From Pedobacter sp. (GTDB lineage: Bacteria > Bacteroidota > Bacteroidia > Sphingobacteriales > Sphingobacteriaceae), in the NCBI GenBank assembly GCA_028287885.1, contig JAQBOT010000167.1, forward strand, positions 1-5,829: a stretch of DNA of 5,829 nt. Direction: 5' to 3'. Below are positions 1 to 5,829 of the stretch, one piece after another. Both the position numbers and the translations under genes were made by a program. Every line of letters begins with the position of its first letter. Within the stretch, counting starts at the first letter, position 1. The notes beneath the pieces were generated by a model. It was not told where the DNA came from. It saw only the letters and a list, made by a program, of their open reading frames with translations, and ran no database searches.

Positions 1-2
1 AA

Positions 3-2405
3 GACACCTTGGAATTTAATGCCGGATCTTTTAAAGTTCGTGAAAATGCTGTAGTTGAGGATGTATTGAAAAAGCTTCCCGGAGTTGAAGTAGCTAAGGA
101 TGGTACGGTAAAGGCACAAGGCGAATCTGTAACCCGGGTTAAGGTGGATGGAAAGGAGTTCTTTGGGAGCGATCCATTACTAGCTACAAAGAATTTACCT
201 GCCGATATGATCGACAAAATACAAATTATTGATCAAATGTCTGATCAGGCACAATTTACAGGCGTAGACGACGGAAACCGTGAAAAGGTGATCAACATTA
301 CGACGAAGAAAGACAAGAAGAATGGGTTCTTTGGAAATTCCAGTGTAGGTTACGGGAGTGATGACCGTTACGATGCCAATTTGAATGTAAATAGGTTTAA
401 AGGTGAAGAACAGATGTCTGTCATCGGCCAATTTAATAATGTCAACAAACAAAGCTTTGGTGGCGGCGTTGGGGGTGGTGGTAATTTTGGTGGAGGAGGT
501 GGCGGCGGTAGAGGCGGCAATCAAGGAAATGCAGGTGGAAATTCTGCCGGCCAACAGGGGATAACCAAGACCAATGCGGCAGGTTTTAATTACGCAAATG
601 TTTTTAAAAGCGGCACCCAGTTAAACGCGAGTTACTTTTTTAACAAGACATCTTTGTTTAACGATCAAAACAGTTTAACTCAAAACCTTTTAGGAAACAC
701 AGTAACAACCTTCCAGGATGCGCTGCAAAGTACAACCGAGAAGCTTAACCACAGGTTTAACTTATTGTTGGATACCAAAATTGATTCGCTAACGTCGATA
801 CGCATCCAACCTAATTTAGGTTATACAGAAACAACTTTAAACCGTTCTGAGAATTATACAAACAATTACAGCGATAGAACAGCGGTAGGAACACAGGCCT
901 ACAACACGAAGTCTACGGCGCCAACACTTTCCGACAATCTATTAATTAGAAGAAAGTTTTTAAGAAGAGGTCGATCCTTGTCGCTTAATGTAAATACAAA
1001 TGTCAATAATTCTGAGTCGGACATCTACAACAAGATATTGTTGACTACAAGTAGTATTCAGGACACAACCGACAATAATACAGATCAACTTAATGACCAG
1101 AGTTCGAAATCGTTCGGTAACACCTCTAGGTTGGTATATACAGAGCCACTATCTAAGACTTTGAGTTTAGAGCTGAACTATGAAAACCGTTATAATTTCG
1201 ATAGGTCGAATAGGTTTACTTATGATTTTAACCCAGTCACTTCGAACTATGATGTTGTAGATTTTCGTTATACCAATACATACGAAAATACAACCCTGAC
1301 CAACGCTGCTGGCTTTAGTTTTAACAAAACAGGTAAGAAGTATATCTGGAATGCTGGTCTTGCGGTTCAAAATACAGACCGGGAGAATAAGAACCTGACT
1401 ACAGGCAATAACATCAATCAGAACTTTTATAATCTAACGCCAAGTGCGCAATACAGGTATACGTTTAGCAACAGCAAGCGATTACGAATTAATTATCGTG
1501 GAAACACACAGCAGCCATCAATTAGTCAGATCCAACCGATACCAGATAATACCAATACGCAAACTATCCCAATTGGTAATCCTGGTTTAAAGCCCTCCTT
1601 TACCAACAACCTAAGGATTTTCTATAACAATTTTGACTTTGCACATTATAGGTCCTTGTTCATCTTTGCTAACGTGAATCAAACAATGAACGCATTTGGA
1701 AACAACAGTGTTCAGGACACAGCGACAGGGAAAATTGCAGTTACTCCCATTAACGTTAAGGGCGTATACCAGGGAAACCTTTTCGGTAGTGTCGGTATGC
1801 CCATCATCCCGGGTAATAAACTAAACTTTAATATTACAGCAGGTGCAAGTTACGGTCGTGGTGTAAACGTAACTAACGGAATCGAGAACGTTACTAACGA
1901 TTGGAGTCTTACAAACGGATACAAATTAGTTTCAAACATGGACAAGTTCGATTTTACAGCCGGAATTAATGGCTCTTTGAATCGTGCAACTTACTCGGCA
2001 CAGCCAAACAATAATACAACCTACTATGTGTTAAATCCGACGTTAGATATTAGTTACCTGTTTCCGGGTAATATCCGCCTGGCGGCTGATGTAGATTACT
2101 ACCAGAACACAGGAAGAGGAAGTCAATACAACACAAGCTATACTTTACTGAATGGATACATTAGCAAGCAGTTTTTTAAAAACAGGGGGACATTTAAGTT
2201 TGCAGTTAATGACGCTTTGAACCAGAATCAGGGTGTGCTAAGAACCAGCAGCAATAACACGATTACCGATTTAAACTATAATGTCTTGAAACGTTATTAC
2301 ATGGTTTCTTTTACGTATTCGTTGAACAGAATGGGCGGTAAGAATATGAACCCGAACATGAATAATGAACGGGGAGGACCTGGAGGCATGCGAATCCGTA
2401 TGTAA
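3..2405 (+). CDS. Outer-membrane beta-barrel protein, TonB-receptor-like (5' truncated by window edge)
   Basis: This is the C-terminal ~800 residues of a large outer-membrane protein of the Bacteroidota 'outer membrane beta-barrel' type, related to TonB-dependent receptors. The reading frame is open to the window edge, and the TTG at position 9 is not a credible start because the codons before it (Asp-Thr) continue the conserved motif DTLEFNAGSFK. The missing part should hold a signal peptide and a carboxypeptidase-regulatory-like (CarboxypepD_reg) domain. Positions 3 to about 320 encode a plug-like domain with VEDVLKKLPGVEV, VDGKEFFG, LPADMIDKI and SDQAQFTGVDDGN. A glycine-rich segment follows (459-560), then a long region of alternating, Asn/Thr/Tyr-rich strands typical of a barrel (about 570-2330). 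The end, YYMVSFTYSLNRMGG plus a Gly/Met/Arg-rich tail, matches the usual finish of this family. The substrate cannot be read from sequence. There is no SusD partner in view, and a hairpin separates it from feoAB. Family assignment is firm; function is not. Confidence 0.9.
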   Translation, partial: DTLEFNAGSFKVRENAVVEDVLKKLPGVEVAKDGTVKAQGESVTRVKVDGKEFFGSDPLLATKNLPADMIDKIQIIDQMSDQAQFTGVDDGNREKVINITTKKDKKNGFFGNSSVGYGSDDRYDANLNVNRFKGEEQMSVIGQFNNVNKQSFGGGVGGGGNFGGGGGGGRGGNQGNAGGNSAGQQGITKTNAAGFNYANVFKSGTQLNASYFFNKTSLFNDQNSLTQNLLGNTVTTFQDALQSTTEKLNHRFNLLLDTKIDSLTSIRIQPNLGYTETTLNRSENYTNNYSDRTAVGTQAYNTKSTAPTLSDNLLIRRKFLRRGRSLSLNVNTNVNNSESDIYNKILLTTSSIQDTTDNNTDQLNDQSSKSFGNTSRLVYTEPLSKTLSLELNYENRYNFDRSNRFTYDFNPVTSNYDVVDFRYTNTYENTTLTNAAGFSFNKTGKKYIWNAGLAVQNTDRENKNLTTGNNINQNFYNLTPSAQYRYTFSNSKRLRINYRGNTQQPSISQIQPIPDNTNTQTIPIGNPGLKPSFTNNLRIFYNNFDFAHYRSLFIFANVNQTMNAFGNNSVQDTATGKIAVTPINVKGVYQGNLFGSVGMPIIPGNKLNFNITAGASYGRGVNVTNGIENVTNDWSLTNGYKLVSNMDKFDFTAGINGSLNRATYSAQPNNNTTYYVLNPTLDISYLFPGNIRLAADVDYYQNTGRGSQYNTSYTLLNGYISKQFFKNRGTFKFAVNDALNQNQGVLRTSSNNTITDLNYNVLKRYYMVSFTYSLNRMGGKNMNPNMNNERGGPGGMRIRM
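459..560 (+). repeat. Glycine-rich low-complexity segment within the beta-barrel gene
   Basis: This stretch of GGT/GGC/GGA/GGG codons encodes a Gly-rich segment with Asn, Gln and a few Phe/Arg, lying between the plug-like domain and the first barrel strands, just after the NNVNKQSF motif. Similar Gly-rich insertions occur at this place in related Bacteroidota barrel proteins, where they probably form a flexible loop. The triplet run is a likely site of length variation between strains. It is part of the gene and does not break the frame. Confidence 0.8.
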
Positions 2406-2409
2406 AGTT

Positions 2410-2446
2410 AACTACGAAAGCCACGATCATCGTGGCTTTCGTAGTT
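2410..2446 (+). terminator. Strong hairpin, probable terminator of the beta-barrel gene
   Basis: Arms 2410-2427 and 2429-2446 are perfect inverted complements of 18 nt around a single central base. Allowing for a realistic loop (ATCAT, 2426-2430), the stem has 16 uninterrupted base pairs. It starts 5 nt after the TAA of the barrel gene and is followed by an interrupted T-rich run (TTTATAGGTTTT). Position and strength suit an intrinsic terminator. The T-tract is broken by AGG, so it may also serve as an mRNA 3'-end stabiliser. It should insulate feoAB from the upstream gene. Confidence 0.8.
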
Positions 2447-2492
2447 TATAGGTTTTGTGTAATAATCAGTTAAGCCAGTTTTAATGCTTGTC

Positions 2493-2506
2493 TTTATTTG
2501 GATTTG
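2493..2506 (+). promoter_or_regulatory. Possible feoAB promoter region (two overlapping weak -7-like elements)
   Basis: Bacteroidota promoters have a -7 element of the form TAnnTTTG and a -33 TTG. Here TTTATTTG (2493-2500) and TGGATTTG (2499-2506) each match 7 of 8 positions of the -7 element, 37-50 nt before the feoA ATG. No clear TTG lies at the expected -33 distance for either. A promoter is expected in this interval because a hairpin precedes it and an operon follows, but the exact element is uncertain. No convincing Fur- or DtxR-type operator is visible. Confidence 0.25.
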
Positions 2507-2543
2507 TTATAGATAAGGGCTAAATTGCACACTTATTCTTAAT

Positions 2544-2759
2544 ATGAAACTATCACAGTTAAACCCCGGAGAACAAGGTACGATCGTAGCATTTACTGAT
2601 TTGGAAATGTCCGTTAAGTTGATGGAAATGGGATGCCTACCAGGAGAGATTGTGCAAGTAGAACGTTTTGCCCCTCTAGGTGATCCTATGGCTATCCGTG
2701 TTGCTGGGTATCAACTTTGTTTACGTAAGAATGAAGCGTCTGTTATTATAATTCAGTAA
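2544..2759 (+). CDS. feoA: FeoA, ferrous iron transport accessory protein
   Basis: This gene encodes a 71-residue cytosolic protein of the FeoA family, an SH3-like beta-barrel domain that works with the FeoB transporter in Fe(II) uptake; how it acts on FeoB is not fully settled. The whole length fits the family: an N-terminal KLSQLNPGEQGTIV strand pair, then the conserved helix and turn LMEMGCLPGE, VQVERFAPLGDP, and the closing AIRVAGYQLCLRKNEAS. Its length is normal to slightly short. The ATG is the natural start because it directly precedes the conserved first strand. No Shine-Dalgarno sequence is seen, only an A/T-rich leader, as is usual in this phylum. It is first in an apparent operon. 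Its TAA is the only stop between it and feoB, which is in the same frame 6 nt later. Confidence 0.95.
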   Translation: MKLSQLNPGEQGTIVAFTDLEMSVKLMEMGCLPGEIVQVERFAPLGDPMAIRVAGYQLCLRKNEASVIIIQ

Positions 2760-2765
2760 AAAGCC

Positions 2766-4877
2766 TTGGCATCCAATATTAAAATTGCCTTAGTTGGTAA
2801 TCCTAATACGGGCAAATCAACACTATTCAATATACTTACCGGATTAAACCAGAAGATAGGGAACTTCCCTGGAATAACGGTTGACAAGAAAATAGGCTAT
2901 TGTAAGCTTGACTTTGATAAGCAGGCGGAGATAATTGACCTTCCGGGTACCTATAGCCTTTACCCAAAAAGCCGCGATGAGCGCATCGCCTTCCAGGTTT
3001 TGGCTGATGCCAGCAATCCAAGCTATCCAGATATAGTAATTGTGGTTGTAGATGCCACAAACCTCCGCCGTAATTTATTGCTATTTACTCAGGTTGCCGA
3101 TCTTGGTATACCGGTGATATTGGCTTTGAACATGATCGATATGGCCGAAAAGGAAGGTATCGAGATAAACTTTAATAAGCTTGCCGAACGTTTAGGGGTG
3201 CAAGTGGTACCCATCGCCGCTCGGAATAAGGTCGGCATTAACCAACTAAAACAGGCGATTCTACATACTAATATTGCTACCCAGGTAAAGGGTGCCGATA
3301 TTCACTCCCTTGCACCCGCAGCAATTCAACATGCAAAAGAACTGGTTGGAAGCGACAATGAATATTTCTGTATGCAGGTTTTGCACCAACATGAGCATCT
3401 TGACGCTTATACAGAAATAGAACATGAGGCATTGGAGGAGATTAAACTGACGAACCAGTTCGAATCCAACAAGCTTCAGGCTGCGGAAACGATCGCCCGC
3501 TACAGATATTTAAGCTCGATACTTAGTGGTGTTGTTGTTGATACAGGAGCAACGCGCAAGTTTGCGTTTAGCGACAAGCTAGATTCGGTACTCACGAACA
3601 AGTTCTGGGGCTTCATCATTTTTGTCTTCATTCTATTTTTTATCTTTAACTCCATATTTTCCTGGTCTACCTATCCGATGGAACTCATTGAGGGCACATT
3701 TCTTTGGCTATCCGACTATGGCCATCAGCATTTTCCTCCAGGGATTTTAACCAATCTATTCTTTGATGGTATTGTTGCCGGACTAGGTGGCATATTCATT
3801 TTTATACCTCAGATTGCTATTTTATTTGCGTTTATCTCTGTTCTGGAAGACACCGGATATATGTCGCGGGTTACTTTCATGATGGATAAGATCATGCGTA
3901 AGTTTGGATTAAGCGGCAAATCTGTTGTCCCGATGATCGGTAGCCTTGCATGCGCAGTTCCTTCTATCATGAGTGCTAGAAACATAGAGAACTGGAAAGA
4001 CCGAATCATTACCATTATGGTTTCGCCACTGGTGAGTTGTTCGGCTCGCTTGCCAGTATATACCTTGCTGATCTCGCTTATCATCCCACAAAAGATGATC
4101 TTTGGGTTTATCAACCTTCAAGGCCTTACTTTGATGGGGATGTATGTGATCAGTATCCTCGCCGCAGTGCTTGTAGCTTTTGTAATGAAATTTCTGATCA
4201 AAGCAAGAGAGAAGTCGTACTTTATTATGGAATTGCCGGTTTACCGCATGCCCAGATGGAAAAACGTTGCGTTTACTATGTATGAGAAGTCAAAAACGTT
4301 TGTTTTTGAAGCAGGTAAGGTGATCATCGCCATTTCTATTGTTCTCTGGGTTCTTGCTACTTACGGACCTCCAAAGCGGTTTGCGGCTATCGATAAGAAG
4401 TATGAGCAATTGGAGCTTTCGGCTCAGCCTGAGCAAAAGAAAGCTCTTGAACGTGACCATTCTGCTGAAAGATTGGAAAACTCTTATGCAGGGATCTTAG
4501 GGCATACCATCGAGCCAGTAATTAGGCCTTTGGGCTTTGACTGGAAGATTGGCATAGCGCTGGTTACTTCGTTTGCAGCAAGGGAGGCTTTTGTAGGGAC
4601 AATGGCTACAATATACAGTGTAGATGGCGCAGAAAAGAGCGATACGATACGCAACAAGATGTTGGGTGCAAGGAACCCGGATACTGGTCTGGCGGTATTT
4701 ACATTTGCCACAGGCTTATCTCTAATGCTGTTCTATGCTTTCGCGATGCAATGCATGAGTACCGTGGCGGTTGTGTTTAGAGAAACAAAATCATGGAAGT
4801 GGCCTTTGATTCAGATTTGTTATATGACAGGTATGGCTTATCTGGCCAGCTTGATTGCATTTCAGCTTCTAAAGTAA
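2766..4877 (+). CDS. feoB: FeoB, ferrous iron transporter with G-protein domain
   Basis: FeoB is the inner-membrane Fe(II) importer; nucleotide hydrolysis by its cytosolic G domain is needed for uptake. This 703-residue copy is complete. The G domain shows G1 GNPNTGKS (11-18), switch I with Thr38 (NFPGITVD), G3 DLPG (58-61), G4 NMID (122-125) and a G5-like IAARNK (150-155). A helical GDI-like linker runs to about 275. About eight or more membrane segments follow, near 280-298, 336-357, 386-403, 413-441, 447-475, 519-534, 595-618, 639-671 and 679-702. Two gate repeats are present: GSLACAVPS (392-400, Cys396) and FAAREAFVGTMATIY (603-617, Glu607). Cys425 (SCSARLPVY) and Cys663 (MQCMSTV) are other family-typical positions. 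A charged soluble loop lies around 535-580. The TTG start is supported because the frame is closed by the feoA stop just upstream and the next in-frame ATG lies beyond the P-loop; an ATT at 2778 is a less likely alternative. Confidence 0.96.
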   Translation: MASNIKIALVGNPNTGKSTLFNILTGLNQKIGNFPGITVDKKIGYCKLDFDKQAEIIDLPGTYSLYPKSRDERIAFQVLADASNPSYPDIVIVVVDATNLRRNLLLFTQVADLGIPVILALNMIDMAEKEGIEINFNKLAERLGVQVVPIAARNKVGINQLKQAILHTNIATQVKGADIHSLAPAAIQHAKELVGSDNEYFCMQVLHQHEHLDAYTEIEHEALEEIKLTNQFESNKLQAAETIARYRYLSSILSGVVVDTGATRKFAFSDKLDSVLTNKFWGFIIFVFILFFIFNSIFSWSTYPMELIEGTFLWLSDYGHQHFPPGILTNLFFDGIVAGLGGIFIFIPQIAILFAFISVLEDTGYMSRVTFMMDKIMRKFGLSGKSVVPMIGSLACAVPSIMSARNIENWKDRIITIMVSPLVSCSARLPVYTLLISLIIPQKMIFGFINLQGLTLMGMYVISILAAVLVAFVMKFLIKAREKSYFIMELPVYRMPRWKNVAFTMYEKSKTFVFEAGKVIIAISIVLWVLATYGPPKRFAAIDKKYEQLELSAQPEQKKALERDHSAERLENSYAGILGHTIEPVIRPLGFDWKIGIALVTSFAAREAFVGTMATIYSVDGAEKSDTIRNKMLGARNPDTGLAVFTFATGLSLMLFYAFAMQCMSTVAVVFRETKSWKWPLIQICYMTGMAYLASLIAFQLLK

Positions 4878-4901
4878 ATTTAATACATTAGGCCAAGAAC
4901 A

Positions 4902-5525
4902 ATGGGTGTGGAAAAGGTTGAGTTATTAGCACAATATATGCCAGCCGAGGCTGCCCCAGTAATCGCGAAGTGGATTGATTACTTTCAGTGTGAGTTTAAG
5001 ATTTCGAAGAATCGAGCAACCAAGCTCGGGGATTATCGTCACCCTTTCGAAACCGCGGGACATAAGATTTCCGTAAACAACAACTTAAACCCGTATGCCT
5101 TTCTGGTAACTACGGTACACGAGTTTGCGCACCTACTTACCTGGAATGAATATAAAAACAAAGTAAAGCCACATGGCGGGGAATGGAAGCACAATTTTAA
5201 AAGGATGATGAGTCCGTTTTTGGATCAGAACCTTTTTCCAGACGACATCCGTAAAGCAATACTAAGTTATTTACAGAATCCTTCAGCATCCAGTTGTACA
5301 GACCTGAACTTGTCCAGGACATTGCGTACCTATGATGTAGCGCATCACAAGTACGTGCGGCTGGAAGAGATCAAGCATGGTGTTCTGTTTATGATCAAAG
5401 ACGGTAGAAAGTTTAAAAAAGGGGAACAGCTACGAAAGCGATTCCGTTGCACAAATATCGACAACGGTCACATTTATCTTTTTAATCCGCTGGCTGAGGT
5501 AGAGGTGCTATCTTCCGGTACATAG
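4902..5525 (+). CDS. SprT-like zinc metalloprotease domain protein
   Basis: This 207-residue protein is probably cytosolic, with no signal peptide or membrane segment. It carries the zincin motif HEFAH (73-77, catalytic Glu74) followed by PHGGEWK, whose His91 is the expected third zinc ligand; this HExxH...HGxxW spacing is the signature of SprT/Spartan-like domains. The C-terminal half has Cys132 in CTDLNLS, a short beta-rich module (KHGVLFMIKDGRKFKKGEQLRKR), a second Cys (RCTN) and a closing YLFNPLAEVEV that looks conserved. Only two cysteines remain there, so a full four-Cys zinc ribbon is not evident. Eukaryotic Spartan cleaves DNA-protein crosslinks; the role of bacterial SprT-like proteins is poorly defined, so crosslink repair here is only an analogy. 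It begins 24 nt after feoB with no terminator between, so co-transcription is likely. Its last ~17 codons overlap the convergent gene. The ATG is the first good start after the feoB stop. Confidence 0.88.
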   Translation: MGVEKVELLAQYMPAEAAPVIAKWIDYFQCEFKISKNRATKLGDYRHPFETAGHKISVNNNLNPYAFLVTTVHEFAHLLTWNEYKNKVKPHGGEWKHNFKRMMSPFLDQNLFPDDIRKAILSYLQNPSASSCTDLNLSRTLRTYDVAHHKYVRLEEIKHGVLFMIKDGRKFKKGEQLRKRFRCTNIDNGHIYLFNPLAEVEVLSSGT

Positions 5526-5827
5526 ACGGCCTGCTGGTTATTTACCTCCCACTTAAAGCTTAATTTTTCACCTTGAAAGGTCGTCGGGTAGTTTAATAAA
5601 CTATCGATGAAGCTGTCTTTTTCATGGAGCTGTACACTTGCCTTATATCCACCTTGACCTTTGCTTTTTAGCATCACAAACGTAGCATCTGGGTAAGTGG
5701 TGATATTGTCGAATACCATCTCAAACTGATTCCGCTGTTGCAAAGCATCATTGAGATTACTGATATTATAACGAAAGTTCTCCGTCTGGGGTTTTTCCTC
5801 AACGCTCCGATATGGTTGCGCCTGCAT
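5474..5827 (-). CDS. Unidentified protein, convergent to the sprT-like gene (probably 5' truncated by window edge)
   Basis: I do not recognise this family. The visible 117 residues read like a genuine soluble protein: balanced composition, ordinary codon use for the window, no cysteine, one tryptophan (FKWEV), and no membrane segment. There are hints of alpha/beta structure (NLNDALQQRNQFEMVFDNI, then TFVMLKSKGQGGYKASVQL), ending in a Ser/Thr-rich tail. An ATG sits at 5827-5825, but only two more bases exist to the window edge. The preceding codon is NCT, which cannot be a stop, so the frame stays open and the true start may lie upstream. The sequence after Met (QAQPYRS) resembles the start of a mature exported protein, so a signal peptide could lie just outside; this is speculation. 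Its last 15-16 codons overlap the 3' end of the sprT-like gene on the other strand. No hairpin terminator is seen between the two. Confidence 0.7.
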   Translation of the reverse strand: MQAQPYRSVEEKPQTENFRYNISNLNDALQQRNQFEMVFDNITTYPDATFVMLKSKGQGGYKASVQLHEKDSFIDSLLNYPTTFQGEKLSFKWEVNNQQAVYVPEDSTSTSASGLKR

Positions 5828-5829
5828 AG

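Noticed and set aside
9..11. TTG as the start of the first gene
   Set aside because: The codons before it (Asp-Thr) are part of the conserved motif and the frame is open to the edge, so the gene begins outside the window.
195..554. 119-codon open frame on the - strand inside the beta-barrel gene
   Set aside because: It is antisense to well-conserved plug sequence, has a composition unlike a real protein, and has no start context.
1866..1899. Imperfect 13-nt direct repeat (AACGTAACTAACG / AACGTTACTAACG) 21 nt apart
   Set aside because: It encodes a repeated NVTN in a barrel loop with one mismatch; it is a single short pair with no sign of an array or mobile element.
3..2405. Reading the beta-barrel protein as an iron/siderophore receptor because feoAB is next to it
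   Set aside because: A strong hairpin separates the units, Feo imports free Fe(II) across the inner membrane, and the barrel sequence shows nothing that names a substrate.
3809..4121. Two overlapping - strand open frames and a + strand frame (4037-4285) inside feoB
   Set aside because: They lie within the conserved FeoB gate and membrane region and are frame shadows of it.
4878..4901. Possible feoC or small gene between feoB and the SprT-like gene
   Set aside because: The gap is only 24 nt, too short for a gene.
1..5829. CRISPR array, tRNA/rRNA, insertion sequence, or phage/defence genes
   Set aside because: No repeated spacer structure, RNA-gene signature, transposase-like frame or terminal repeats were seen; nearly all the sequence is explained by five coding regions.

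Overview
The window looks like chromosomal DNA of a member of the Bacteroidota, most plausibly Sphingobacteriaceae (Pedobacter/Mucilaginibacter-like). The placement rests on a Bacteroidota-type outer-membrane beta-barrel/TonB-receptor-like protein with a glycine-rich loop, the absence of Shine-Dalgarno sequences before the genes, and the style of the FeoA, FeoB and SprT-like proteins. The family or genus placement is inference from sequence character, not a database match.

Layout: (1) positions 3-2405 (+) hold the 3' part of a large outer-membrane beta-barrel protein gene whose 5' end lies outside the window. It is closed by a strong 18-bp-arm hairpin (2410-2446), probably its terminator. (2) A 138-bp intergenic region (2406-2543) holds that hairpin and weak promoter-like sequence. 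(3) An apparent operon follows on the + strand: feoA (2544-2759), feoB (2766-4877, TTG start, same reading frame as feoA) and a SprT-like zinc metalloprotease gene (4902-5525). (4) A convergent, unidentified gene on the - strand (5474-5827) overlaps the sprT-like gene by 52 bp at its 3' end and runs up to, and probably past, the right edge.

Functionally, the core is a ferrous iron uptake module. FeoB is the inner-membrane Fe(II) transporter with a cytosolic G-protein domain, and FeoA is its small SH3-like cytosolic partner. No FeoC is present. The SprT-like gene is close enough to be co-transcribed, but its work (probably proteolysis) has no obvious link to iron uptake. The upstream beta-barrel protein is separated by a terminator and is probably an independent unit, so proximity alone does not make it an iron receptor.

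I found no convincing undescribed system. The most noteworthy points are the single in-frame stop codon between feoA and feoB (fused FeoAB proteins exist in this phylum), the co-directional SprT-like gene, and the 52-bp convergent overlap with an unidentified conserved-looking reading frame.
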